Notes under the pieces: model-generated
The model's database searches: none
Told to the model about the DNA's origin: nothing
The model's input: only the letters and a program-made list of their open reading frames with translations
Origin: Bradyrhizobium sp. 195
Lineage (GTDB): Bacteria > Pseudomonadota > Alphaproteobacteria > Rhizobiales > Xanthobacteraceae
Assembly (NCBI RefSeq): GCF_023101665.1
Contig: NZ_CP082161.1
Span: 4,278,001 to 4,342,000, forward strand
DNA length: 64,000 nt
Reading direction: 5' to 3'
Shown here: positions 47,345 to 55,520 of the stretch, one piece after another
Position numbering within the stretch: the stretch's first letter is position 1
Layout of the letters: every line of letters begins with the position of its first letter
Made by a program: the position numbers and the translations under genes

Positions 47345-47712
47345 GTGACACGGCCGAAATCAAAGCTAGTCCGATGGAAACCCATTCGGCGCTGCCGCCG
47401 GAGGAGACCGAGCGGCTGACCACCGAGATCATCGCGGGCCTCAAGACCGTGTTCGACCCGGAAATTCCGGCCGACATCTACGAACTCGGCCTGATCTACA
47501 AGGTCGAGATCAAGGACGACCGCTCCGTCGACGTTCAGATGACGCTGACGACGCCGAACTGCCCAGCCGCCGGCGAGCTGCCGACCATGGTCGAGAACGC
47601 GGTCGCCAGCGTCCCCGGCGTCGGCGTGGTCGACGTCAAGGTCGTCTGGGAGCCGCCGTGGTCGCCCGAGCGCATGAGCGACGAGGCGCGCCTCGTCCTC
47701 AACATGTGGTGA
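47341..47712 (+). CDS. sufT: Fe-S assembly protein SufT (MIP18/DUF59 family)
   Basis: A 123-aa DUF59 protein that helps mature Fe-S proteins, probably in cluster transfer. The marks are FDPEIPADIYELGLIYKVEI, the conserved Cys in LTTPNCPAAGELP, and the C-terminal VWEPPWSPERMSDEARL. Its ATG overlaps the sufS stop (ATGA), so translation is coupled. sufA follows after 47 bases. Confidence 0.94.
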   Translation: MSDTAEIKASPMETHSALPPEETERLTTEIIAGLKTVFDPEIPADIYELGLIYKVEIKDDRSVDVQMTLTTPNCPAAGELPTMVENAVASVPGVGVVDVKVVWEPPWSPERMSDEARLVLNMW

Positions 47713-47759
47713 CGTAAACTCAGCATTGAATTTGCTCCGCAACGGACCAGATAAACAAG

Positions 47760-48158
47760 ATGACCCAGGCAACACCAGCTTCGACACCAAAGCCCCGGCG
47801 GCCCCGCCCGCAGGTGATGCGGCTGACGGACGCTGCTGCCCAGCGCATCACCGAGCTGACCCAGCGTGCGGACTCCGAGATCGTCGGCCTGCGCGTCGGC
47901 GTGAAGAACGGCGGCTGCGCCGGCCAGTCCTACACGGTCGAATACGCTCATGACGTTCGCCCGACCGACGAGGTCGTCGAGGATAAGGGCGTCAAGATCC
48001 TGGTCGACCCCAAGGCCGTTCTGTTCCTGCTCGGCACCGAGATGGACTACAAGGCCGACAAGATGCAGGCTCAGTTCGTCTTCAACAACCCGAACCAGAT
48101 CTCCGCCTGCGGCTGCGGCGAGTCGGTCGAGCTGCGCCCGGCGAAGATCGACGGGTAG
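47760..48158 (+). CDS. sufA: A-type Fe-S cluster carrier (SufA/IscA family)
   Basis: Accepts clusters from the scaffold and hands them to target proteins; 132 aa with a 20-residue basic, proline-rich N-terminal extension before VMRLTDAAAQRITEL. The three conserved cysteines are in VKNGGCAGQSYTVEY (first) and SACGCGESVEL (last two). It is the last gene of the suf cluster. A long hairpin repeat at 48166-48250 follows and probably ends the transcript. Confidence 0.95.
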   Translation: MTQATPASTPKPRRPRPQVMRLTDAAAQRITELTQRADSEIVGLRVGVKNGGCAGQSYTVEYAHDVRPTDEVVEDKGVKILVDPKAVLFLLGTEMDYKADKMQAQFVFNNPNQISACGCGESVELRPAKIDG

Positions 48159-48165
48159 TTTCCCG

Positions 48166-48250
48166 GTCATTGCGAGGAGCCCTTGCGACGAAGCAATCCA
48201 GACTGTCTCTGCTGAGGCAGTCTGGATTGCTTCGCTTCGCTCGCAATGAC
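48166..48250. repeat. Palindromic repeat with perfect 16-bp inner stem after sufA
   Basis: Outer arms GTCATTGCGAG (48166-48176) and CTCGCAATGAC (48240-48250). The inner stem is GAAGCAATCCAGACTG (48190-48205) against CAGTCTGGATTGCTTC (48218-48233), 16 bp perfect with a 12-base loop. It is another dispersed intergenic type, and as RNA would be a strong transcript end for the suf operon. Confidence 0.9.
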
Positions 48251-48288
48251 GGCGTGCTAGGGTGGCCTTCTCGCTTAGGGACGCCCGC

Positions 48289-48741
48289 ATGGACCGCGAA
48301 TTCCTGACTGACCTGTTCGCCGATTTCGGCCCCGTCACCATCCGCAAGATGTTCTCCGGCTACGGCATCTCCGCCGATGGCATCAACTTCGCGCTGGCCT
48401 TGCGCGCCGGCCTGTTCTTCCGCGCCGACGTGGTGACCATCCCGGACTTTGAAGCCGAAGGCTCAAAGCCGTTCCAGTATTCGACCCGTGCCAAGACCGT
48501 GACGGTCAACTCCTACTGGGAGCTGCCGGCGCGCCTGTTCGACGATTCCGAGGAATTGGTGCAATGGGCGAGGGCGGCGCTCGCCGCCGCGCAGCGTGCC
48601 AAGGTGAAGACGCCGCGGAAGCGGAAGCAAGTGGCGAAGAAGAAAACCACGCCAAAGAAGCCTGCTGCCAAGAAGGCGGCGAAGAAGGCGGTCAAGAAGA
48701 CGGTGCGTAGGGTGGGCAAAGCGAAGCGTGCCCACGGTTAG
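48289..48741 (+). CDS. TfoX/Sxy N-terminal-domain protein with lysine-rich tail
   Basis: A 150-aa protein. Residues 1-103 are a TfoX_N domain (FGPVTIRKMFSGYGISADGI, NFALALRAGLFFRAD, YWELPARLFDDSEELVQWAR). TfoX in gammaproteobacteria is a competence regulator; the role here is unknown. Residues 105-140 are a histone-H1-like tail of Lys, Ala, Pro and Thr. The last dozen codons (VRRVGKAKRAHG) are the arm of a palindromic repeat read in frame. The start is the ATG at 48289; no other start gives the domain cleanly. Confidence 0.85.
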   Translation: MDREFLTDLFADFGPVTIRKMFSGYGISADGINFALALRAGLFFRADVVTIPDFEAEGSKPFQYSTRAKTVTVNSYWELPARLFDDSEELVQWARAALAAAQRAKVKTPRKRKQVAKKKTTPKKPAAKKAAKKAVKKTVRRVGKAKRAHG

Positions 48742-48795
48742 GATGTTGTGGAAAGAGATCGTGGGCACGTCGCTGCGCGCCTTTGCCCACCCTAC
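48707..48795. repeat. Inverted-repeat element copy A (GTAGGGTGGGCAAA type)
   Basis: Left arm GTAGGGTGGGCAAAGCG and on through CGTGCCCACG (48707-48736). The right arm CGTGGGCACG ... CCTTTGCCCACCCTAC ends at 48795. The left arm codes for the C-terminus of the TfoX-like protein. The element ends 6 bases from the fabA stop. Copy B lies at 49407-49495. Confidence 0.9.
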
Positions 48796-48801
48796 GGGAC
48801 C

Positions 48802-49332
48802 TCAATCCGCAGCCTTGGTCAGGCCCACTCTCATGTCCTTGGCCGAGAAGACACAGACGCCGTCGGCAAGCACGCGGCCGTCGGCGATGCCGAGCACCAG
48901 CTTGCCGCGGCGGACCATGCGCATGGCGACCTCGTAGCGAACGCGCCGGGCGTTTGGTGTGATCTCGCCGGTGCACTCGACTTCGCCGACGCCGATGGCG
49001 CGGCCCTTGCCGGGCGAGCCCGACCAGCCGAGCCAATAGCCGATCATCTGCCACATGGCGTCGAGCCCCAGCGTTGGCGGCATCATCGCGTCGCCGCGAT
49101 AGTGGCAATCGAAGAACCAGTGGCTGGGTGCGATGTCGAGCTCGCCGACGATATGGCCCTTGCCGAACGTGCCGCCGTCCACGCTGATTTCCGTGATGCG
49201 ATCCATCATCAGCATCGGCGGTGCCGGCAATTGCGCATTGCCCGGACCGAAATAGCCGCCTTCGCTCGATCTCAGCAGTTCGTCCCTGGTGTAGGACGGT
49301 TGCGGCGTATGGAAATCGTGGGGGTTCGGCAA
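48802..49332 (-). CDS. fabA: 3-hydroxydecanoyl-ACP dehydratase/isomerase FabA
   Basis: Dehydrates 3-hydroxydecanoyl-ACP and isomerises the trans-2 product to cis-3, the branch to unsaturated fatty acids; 176 aa. The hot-dog fold marks are LPAPPMLMMDRITEI, the catalytic His in SHWFFDCHYRGDAMMPP, and the catalytic Asp in GLDAMWQMIGYWLGW. FabA normally works with FabB, often adjacent, but no fabB is in this window. The gene is bracketed on both sides by copies of one inverted-repeat element. The start MPNPHDFHTPQPSYTRDELL is clear. Confidence 0.94.
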   Translation of the reverse strand: MPNPHDFHTPQPSYTRDELLRSSEGGYFGPGNAQLPAPPMLMMDRITEISVDGGTFGKGHIVGELDIAPSHWFFDCHYRGDAMMPPTLGLDAMWQMIGYWLGWSGSPGKGRAIGVGEVECTGEITPNARRVRYEVAMRMVRRGKLVLGIADGRVLADGVCVFSAKDMRVGLTKAAD

Positions 49333-49406
49333 GACGACAAGTCCTCAATGCTCAGGCGGCGAGGAGGATGTTGCTTGCCGCCGAAGAATGTCAAGCGGGC
49401 GGTGCC

Positions 49407-49495
49407 GTAGGGTGGGCAAAGGCGCGTAGCGCCGTGCCCACGGTCTTTCCATGATCGAGACAGGTAGTGGGCACGCTTCGCTTTGCCCACCCTAC
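49407..49495. repeat. Inverted-repeat element copy B (GTAGGGTGGGCAAA type)
   Basis: Left arm GTAGGGTGGGCAAAGGCGCG ... CGTGCCCACGG and right arm GTGGGCACGCTTCGCTTTGC ... CCACCCTAC, 49407-49495. It is the same family and nearly the same length as copy A at 48707-48795. It ends 17 bases from the stop of the diguanylate cyclase gene. Confidence 0.9.
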
Positions 49496-49511
49496 GGCAG
49501 CTCGCGGAAGC

Positions 49512-50579
49512 CTACGCCACCCGGCTGTGGGTCTCGACCGCGTATTCCGGATCGGCTTCGCAGATCACGCGGTTGCGGCCGTTACGCTTGGCGGCATAGA
49601 GGCAGGCATCCGCACGCTCGATCAGCGCATCGGTGTCGTCGCCCTGCTTGAGCATGGAGACGCCGACGGAGATGGTGACGCGGCCGAGGATCTCGCCGGT
49701 GGACTTCTTCTTCAATTCCTTCGCCATCACCGCGCGGCGGATGTGGTCGGCCACCGTGAGGGCCTGACGCAGCGCGGTGTTGGGCAGCACGACCGCGAAT
49801 TCCTCGCCGCCATAGCGTGCGGTGATATCCTGGCCCTTGATGGTCTGCTTCAGCGAAAGGCCGACGAGCCGCAGCACCTGGTCGCCGGTCAGATGGCCGT
49901 AGGAATCGTTGAAAGATTTGAAGTGATCGATGTCGAACAGCAGCAGCGACAGCGGCTCGCCCGAAGCGAGTGCGCTCTGCACGGCCATATCGATCATGCG
50001 ATCGAAATATTTGCGGTTGCCAAGTCCGGTGAGCGGGTCGGTCAGGCTCTCCGCGCGGATCGCCTCCAGGCTCTGCTGGAGATTGCTGATCTCGTTCTTC
50101 GACAGCGTCAGCCGGTCTTCCAGCGCCTTGTTGGTCTCACGCATCTCGCTGGTCGAACGCAGCAGCGTTTCGACGATCGACTTGATCTGATCGCGGCTCT
50201 TGGCCGACGAGAGTTTTTCGGTGGCGCCCGACAAGCTTGCATCGTAGGAGCCGGTCATGCCGAGCGCATCGCTCAAGACCTTCATCACGTCGTCGATCTC
50301 GCCGATGACGCGCGCGCCGACCTTGTCGATGCGGTCGGTGGTCTTGATGTGGGAGAGATAGGTCTCGTAGATCTGCTCGAGATCGGCTTCAGTCAGCTTG
50401 CCGCTGCGCGCCAGCGTCTCGTTGACGATCTTATTGAGCGGCGCATTGTAGCCGGTGGCGTAGACGTACCAGATCTCGTAATTGCGGGGAATTGCCGTCT
50501 GTCGCAGCGATCGGATCTGACCGAGCGCTACCTCGGCGAACGCCATTGTGCGTTCGTGTTCGTCGAGAACCTTGACCAC
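49512..50579 (-). CDS. Diguanylate cyclase (GGDEF protein)
   Basis: A soluble 355-aa protein. Residues 1-175 are helical with no recognised sensor, ending in a coiled coil (about 145-175) that should drive dimerisation. The GGDEF domain (about 178-345) starts LTDPLTGLGNRKYFDRMID and has the active motif GGEEF at 257-261 and LLFDIDHFKSFNDSYGHLTG for metal binding. It should make c-di-GMP from GTP. The inhibitory I-site RxxD is KGQD here (248-251), so product inhibition may be weak. No phosphodiesterase is nearby. Confidence 0.93.
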   Translation of the reverse strand: MVKVLDEHERTMAFAEVALGQIRSLRQTAIPRNYEIWYVYATGYNAPLNKIVNETLARSGKLTEADLEQIYETYLSHIKTTDRIDKVGARVIGEIDDVMKVLSDALGMTGSYDASLSGATEKLSSAKSRDQIKSIVETLLRSTSEMRETNKALEDRLTLSKNEISNLQQSLEAIRAESLTDPLTGLGNRKYFDRMIDMAVQSALASGEPLSLLLFDIDHFKSFNDSYGHLTGDQVLRLVGLSLKQTIKGQDITARYGGEEFAVVLPNTALRQALTVADHIRRAVMAKELKKKSTGEILGRVTISVGVSMLKQGDDTDALIERADACLYAAKRNGRNRVICEADPEYAVETHSRVA

Positions 50580-50744
50580 GGAACATACCCCACAGCGGTC
50601 GATGCGCCGTCGACCGCAGCAATGCTTAAATTATGTTCGTAGGCTAACGGACGATCGTGAACACCCCGTAAATATACGTTCACGCATGCATCTAAAAAAT
50701 TGTGCGGCGGGTTTGCTCAACCGAAACCTGGAGCGCGCCGCGCT

Positions 50745-52286
50745 TCAGGCCCCGGCGGGGGAGCGAACCGGCCGCAGTAGAAACGCCGGCAGATGCGAGT
50801 GATCGCCCGGCTCGGTGTCGGCCTCGCGTTGGCGGCGGGGCTCGGGACGGCCGATCGACGGCACATGCGCCGTATTGGCCGGCTGGCGCGCGTCGTGACG
50901 CGGCTCCGCTCTGCGCTTGTCGCTGGAACGATGCCTTGCTTCAGCGGGCTGTCTTGCGTCCGAAGGACTCTTGGCTTCGGACGCATGTCCGGCCTCGGAA
51001 GCTTGTCTTGCCTCGGAAGTATGTCTTGCCTCGCCACGCGGCTCGTGGCTGCGCTCACGGTCGCGGCCGCGCTGCGGCTTGCCGCGCCCGCCGCGTGAGC
51101 GTTCGCGGCCACGCGACTCGCGCGGACGCTCGGTCGAATCGGAGGCTTCGGTGTGGATTTCAAAATCGCCCTCGGCGCGCGGAATGCTCTGGCCGATCAG
51201 CTTCTCGATTGCCACCATCGACTTCTGGTCGAGCGGCGTCACGATCGAGATCGCAGTGCCGGTGCGCCCGGCGCGGCCGGTGCGGCCGATGCGGTGAACG
51301 TAATCGTCGGCGTGATGGGGAACGTCGAAATTGAAGACGTGGCTGACCTCGGGAATGTCGAGGCCGCGGGCGGCGACGTCGGAGGCCACGAGCAACGGCA
51401 GCTCACCCTTGCGGAATTGCTCGAGTGCGGCCGTGCGGGCCGACTGGTCCATGTCGCCGTGCAGGGCGCCGACGCTGAACCCGTGCTTCTGAAGCGATTT
51501 GTGAACGATCGCCACTTCACGCTTGCGATTACAGAAGATGATCGCGTTCTTGAGATCCTTGGCTTCGCGCAGCAGGCGGCGTAGCAGGTCGCGCTTCTCG
51601 TGCGCCTCGCGCCCGGCGGGCACCTGGACCTGCGTGACGGTCACGGCGGTGGTCGCGGGCTTGGACACCTCGACCTTCTGCGGATTGTGCAGGAAGGCTT
51701 CGGTGATGCGCCGGATCTCCGGCGGCATGGTCGCGGTGAAGAACAGGGTCTGTCGCGTGAACGGGACGAGCTTGCAGACACGCTCGATGTCCGGAATGAA
51801 ACCCATGTCCAGCATGCGATCGGCTTCGTCGATGACGAGCAGCTCGACGCCGGTGAGGAGCAAACCGCCGCGCTCGGTGTGGTCGAGCAGGCGGCCGGGG
51901 GTGGCGATCAGCACGTCGACGCCGCGCGTCAGCTTGGCATCCTGGTCTCCGAAGGAGACGCCGCCGATCAGGAGCGCGACGTTGAGTTTCTGGCCGGCGC
52001 CGTAACGGTCGAAGTTCTCCTTGACCTGGGCCGCGAGCTCGCGGGTCGGCTCGAGGATCAGCGTGCGCGGCATACGGGCTCGGGCGCGCCCTTTTTCGAG
52101 GATGGTGAGCATCGGCAGCACGAAGGCCGCGGTCTTGCCGGTGCCGGTCTGGGCGATGCCGAGCACGTCCTTGCGTGCGAGGACGTGGGGGATCGCCTGT
52201 TCCTGAATGGGGGTGGGGGTGGTGTAACCGGTGGCCGCCACTGCGGCGAGGACTTTTTCGGACAGTCCGAGATTTGAAAAGGACAT
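50745..52286 (-). CDS. rhlE: DEAD-box RNA helicase, RhlE type
   Basis: ATP-dependent RNA helicase, 513 aa. All motifs are visible: Q motif TPTPIQEQAIP, Walker A AQTGTGKTAAF, PTRELAAQ, DEAD in LLVIDEADRMLDMGF, SAT as FFTATMP, and HRIGRTGRAGRTG. The last ~120 residues are a disordered Arg/Glu/Ser tail with repeated SEARQ/SEAGH/SEAK/SDARQ units, as in RhlE tails that bind RNA or RNase E. In alphaproteobacteria such helicases join the degradosome, which fits the RNase E gene at 9199, although the two are far apart. The 298-base leader upstream is long. Confidence 0.94.
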   Translation of the reverse strand: MSFSNLGLSEKVLAAVAATGYTTPTPIQEQAIPHVLARKDVLGIAQTGTGKTAAFVLPMLTILEKGRARARMPRTLILEPTRELAAQVKENFDRYGAGQKLNVALLIGGVSFGDQDAKLTRGVDVLIATPGRLLDHTERGGLLLTGVELLVIDEADRMLDMGFIPDIERVCKLVPFTRQTLFFTATMPPEIRRITEAFLHNPQKVEVSKPATTAVTVTQVQVPAGREAHEKRDLLRRLLREAKDLKNAIIFCNRKREVAIVHKSLQKHGFSVGALHGDMDQSARTAALEQFRKGELPLLVASDVAARGLDIPEVSHVFNFDVPHHADDYVHRIGRTGRAGRTGTAISIVTPLDQKSMVAIEKLIGQSIPRAEGDFEIHTEASDSTERPRESRGRERSRGGRGKPQRGRDRERSHEPRGEARHTSEARQASEAGHASEAKSPSDARQPAEARHRSSDKRRAEPRHDARQPANTAHVPSIGRPEPRRQREADTEPGDHSHLPAFLLRPVRSPAGA

Positions 52287-52584
52287 TGAGCCTCTGGTCG
52301 AAACCGCCGTTCGGAATCGAGGGTGATAAGGCTGTCGCGTTCCACCCCGAAACGGCGCGCTCTCAAAGAAGCTGGGGGTGCTGACTCACGCGGACAAAGC
52401 GCAAGGCTCAGGAATCGCTCTTCGATCTGAGCCGCGTCGCCCCGGAACATAGGCGGGAATCGGCCAAAGTCAATGGAGCGGGCACGGGAAGGCCCTAAAA
52501 AGCCTGAGGTTTTTACCAAATAGCGGGCGCGACTGGGGTTTTTCACCCGGCTCCGCGCTCCGGCCGGAGCCACCAATATGGCGG
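52287..52584. other. Helicase leader region
   Basis: 298 bases between the AraC-type gene stop and the rhlE start. It must hold the rhlE promoter and a long 5' UTR. I see no terminator with a T-tract for the upstream side and no small gene. Cold-inducible DEAD-box genes often have long leaders, so this one may be regulatory, but nothing in it can be matched. Confidence 0.35.
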
Positions 52585-53544
52585 CTAACGCCCATCCGAG
52601 CCCTGGGCCCGGAAGTCACCGGGGGCCATGCCGTAGGCGGCGTTGAAGACCCGGTAGTAGGTCGCCAGGCTCTCGAAGCCGCAGGCGGCCGCGACGTCGG
52701 CGATCAGCCGCTCGGGGGCCTCGCGCATCAGGCGGCGGCTCTGTTTCAGGCGTTCGTCCGTCACGGTCTGCGAGAAGCTCTTCTCCGCGGTCTCGAACAG
52801 CATGTGCAGGTGGCGCACGGACACGCCGAGCTCATCAGCCACCATCGTCGGCGCCAGATCCGGATTTTGCAGGTGTCCCGCGATCAGGCGCCGGGCCTGC
52901 GCGAGGCGCGCGGTCCGCAGCGCCGCCTGCCCGCGCCGGCTGCCGGGCCTGACGATGCCGCGCTCGATCAGCGCCAGATGGGCCAAAGCCTGGACGAGGG
53001 AGGTCGTACCGGAGGCACCCTGATCCGCGGAGGCTTCACCGAGCTCGGCAAAGCAGGCCCCGAGCAGCGGCGCCAGGGTCGGATCGCCGAACGTCCGAGG
53101 CGAAAGCTCGCGCATGCGCTTGTCCTGCGCCGGGATGCTGCTGAGCGGGATCTTCAGGATGCGAAGGTGGAAGCCCCCGGCGCCCAGCGGCGCGGTGCGA
53201 TAGGGCAGGTCGGTATGGCTGGTGGCGAAACTGCCGTTGGCGATCGCGAAGTCGCTTCCGCGCATACCGCCGAACCAGCCGCCGCTGCCGAGCTGCTGAT
53301 AGACGCAGATGGCGTCGCCCGGCGCGTAGGCTATGTCGGTCGTGCTGCGCTCCACCGTGTAGGGTGAGGCCTTCAGCTCGACAAGGCCGGCGCCGCCCAG
53401 CTGGCGCAGCGAGAATTCGCCGAAGAAGTCCGCGCGCTGTTCGCGCTCGAGCTCGGCGGTGACGCCGAACAATCCCTTGGAGCGCACCTCGCGCCAATAG
53501 TCGAAGCGGTCATTCGGCTCGACCTCGTCGGTACACCAATACAC
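52585..53544 (-). CDS. AraC-family transcriptional regulator
   Basis: A DNA-binding regulator of about 319 aa. The N-terminal half is the AraC_binding_2 type (RFDYWREVRSKGLFGVTAEL). The C-terminal HTH_18 domain (about 215-315) has the two helix-turn-helix motifs, LAPTMVADELGVSVRHLHML and LIADVAAACGFESLATYYRV, and closes with YGMAPGDFR. The start is uncertain. I chose the GTG at 53544 because it leaves about 10 residues before the domain. The frame stays open to an ATG at 53730, which would run into the control region of the divergent caspase gene. Ligand and targets are unknown. Confidence 0.8.
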   Translation of the reverse strand: MYWCTDEVEPNDRFDYWREVRSKGLFGVTAELEREQRADFFGEFSLRQLGGAGLVELKASPYTVERSTTDIAYAPGDAICVYQQLGSGGWFGGMRGSDFAIANGSFATSHTDLPYRTAPLGAGGFHLRILKIPLSSIPAQDKRMRELSPRTFGDPTLAPLLGACFAELGEASADQGASGTTSLVQALAHLALIERGIVRPGSRRGQAALRTARLAQARRLIAGHLQNPDLAPTMVADELGVSVRHLHMLFETAEKSFSQTVTDERLKQSRRLMREAPERLIADVAAACGFESLATYYRVFNAAYGMAPGDFRAQGSDGR

Positions 53545-53743
53545 GGCAGCCCCCGCTTGCAGCGCAATTGCCCTAGAAAGAGCAGATTCCGCGGGAATCT
53601 GCCATAGCCAGATCGTGGAACCAAAGCCCAGGTCCCTTGAACCGCCGTTACGCCTGGGCCGACTATCACACAGCGGCAGGGGGTCCAATGAACTGCTGTT
53701 CGAAGGAAGCGGCCTGCGGCCGTTCTGCAACGGGAAATTTGCG

Positions 53744-55258
53744 ATGACGCGTCGGCTTTTCAGAATTCTGGCGGCCCTTGGCCTGGTGGCGGGCCTGAGC
53801 GGCTTCGCTCTTCCCGCCTATGCCGAGAAGCGCGTCGCGCTCGTCGTCGGCAACAACGACTACAGGAATGTCCCGAAGCTGCTCAAGGCGGTCAACGACG
53901 CCCGCACCATGGGAGATACGCTGAAGCAGCTCGGTTTCTCCGTGATGGTCGCAGAGAACCAGAGCCGGCAGCAATTCTCCGAGACCTTGCTCGCCTTCGA
54001 CAAGGCGATCGAGCCCGGCGATACCGCGTTCTTCTTCTACGCCGGCCACGGTTTCGAGATCGCGGGTCAGAACTATTTGCTGCCCACCGACGTGCCGTCG
54101 GCGACCGAAGGGCAGGAAGAGCTGGTGCGCGACGCCTCCATCCTGGCCGACCGCATCGTCGAGCGCCTTCAGAACAAGAAGGCGCGAACGTCGATCCTGG
54201 TGTTCGACGCCTGCCGCAACAACCCGTTCGAGCGCAAGGGCACCCGTGCGGTCGCTGGCGCCGGCGGACTTGCGCCGATGACGCAATTGCCTGAAGGCGT
54301 GTTCTCGGTGTTTTCGGCAGGTCCCCGCCAGACCGCGCTCGATCGTCTGTCCAACGACGACGCCAATCCCAATTCGGTGTTCACGCGCACCTTCGCCAAG
54401 GAGCTGCTCAAGCCCGGCGAGAATCTCGTGCAGGTCGCGCAGCGCACGCGCCGGGCCGTCAGCGAGATGGCCGATACCGTGAGGCACAGGCAGGTGCCTG
54501 TCTATTTCGACCAGATGGTCGACGACGTGTTCCTCAGCGGCCTTGCCAAGGATGCCGTCGCGCGTTCGGACGACCCGCCGCCGCAGAAGCTCGCAGCGCT
54601 GCCGCCGGTGTCGGTGCCGCAGCTGCCGAAGGAGGAGGCCACCAACGCGCCGATCGCGAGCTTCTCGCGGCACAATGGCGGCTGGAGCGTGGTGTTCTCC
54701 TTCGCTGACCCGGCGCTCGGCATTTCCTGGCGCATGGCCGGCAAGGGCGATTTCCGCGAGACCGGGTTCATCGACACGCTCGATCCGCGCACGCGCAAGC
54801 GCATGCCGAACCCGTCGATCGAGTTGCCGTCGGATGCACAGGCGGGCACCATCGAGGTCCGCTATGTCGATCAGTCCGGCGACATGCAGGGGCCGTTCCC
54901 AATCAGGTTCGACCCCGAGGCCGCGCTGATCCGCGACCAGCGCAAGATCCTCGACATGACTGCGACGAGCTGGCTGTCGTTCCGCGAGTTCAACGGGCTG
55001 CTCGTCTACTACACGCACCTCGTGTCCTATCGCTGCGCCATCCGCGAGGTGCGGATCGGCATCGATACCGCCGTGCCCAACCAGGTGCTGAAGATGCCGC
55101 CGTGCGACATGCGCGACCCCAGCGCGATCACCGCCGGCATGCCGCTCTACATGAAGCTCGCTCCCGCTACGCAATCCGTCTCGGTGGAGCTGACTTATCG
55201 CGACGGCAGCGTCTCGGAGATCAAGAGTTTCCGCAGCGCGAACCGCAGCAATAATTGA
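53744..55258 (+). CDS. Secreted caspase-like (C14, orthocaspase) protein
   Basis: A 504-aa exported protein. The signal peptide ends near PAYA (residue 27). A peptidase C14 domain (about 29-250) begins RVALVVGNNDYRNVPKL, with the catalytic His102 in FFYAGHGFEIAGQNYL and Cys157 in LVFDACRNNPF. The dyad is complete, so it should be active, probably on Arg/Lys sites as in metacaspases. The remaining ~250 residues hold two beta-rich modules (SFSRHNGGWSVVFSFADPAL; QSVSVELTYRDGSVSEIKSF) of no named family. The start is the ATG at 53744. It is divergent from the AraC regulator across 199 bases. Confidence 0.88.
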   Translation: MTRRLFRILAALGLVAGLSGFALPAYAEKRVALVVGNNDYRNVPKLLKAVNDARTMGDTLKQLGFSVMVAENQSRQQFSETLLAFDKAIEPGDTAFFFYAGHGFEIAGQNYLLPTDVPSATEGQEELVRDASILADRIVERLQNKKARTSILVFDACRNNPFERKGTRAVAGAGGLAPMTQLPEGVFSVFSAGPRQTALDRLSNDDANPNSVFTRTFAKELLKPGENLVQVAQRTRRAVSEMADTVRHRQVPVYFDQMVDDVFLSGLAKDAVARSDDPPPQKLAALPPVSVPQLPKEEATNAPIASFSRHNGGWSVVFSFADPALGISWRMAGKGDFRETGFIDTLDPRTRKRMPNPSIELPSDAQAGTIEVRYVDQSGDMQGPFPIRFDPEAALIRDQRKILDMTATSWLSFREFNGLLVYYTHLVSYRCAIREVRIGIDTAVPNQVLKMPPCDMRDPSAITAGMPLYMKLAPATQSVSVELTYRDGSVSEIKSFRSANRSNN

Positions 55259-55520
55259 TGATGGCTCCTTGTCGGTTGCGTCGCGCCCCCGTGGGAGTGG
55301 ACTGACGGAACTGTTCTTCAAGAGGCATGTTAAATTCACCTTGGAGCCAAGCCCTTGCAGGATTTGCGCTCGTCGTCCAACCATCACTGAGCTTTTGGCA
55401 GAGCGACGAAAGCTGACGGCTTCGGCATCCTGCGACTGAAGCGAAAGAAGTTCGGCAAGCCCGCACAAAGGAACAACTCCTCGGGTCCCTGGATTGTCCA
55501 CCAAACCAGGGAGACGATCC

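Noticed and set aside
55469..55495. EcfG promoter before the Gly-rich protein (GGAAC at 55469)
   Set aside because: No CGTT at 16-17 bases spacing; only the -35-like half is present.
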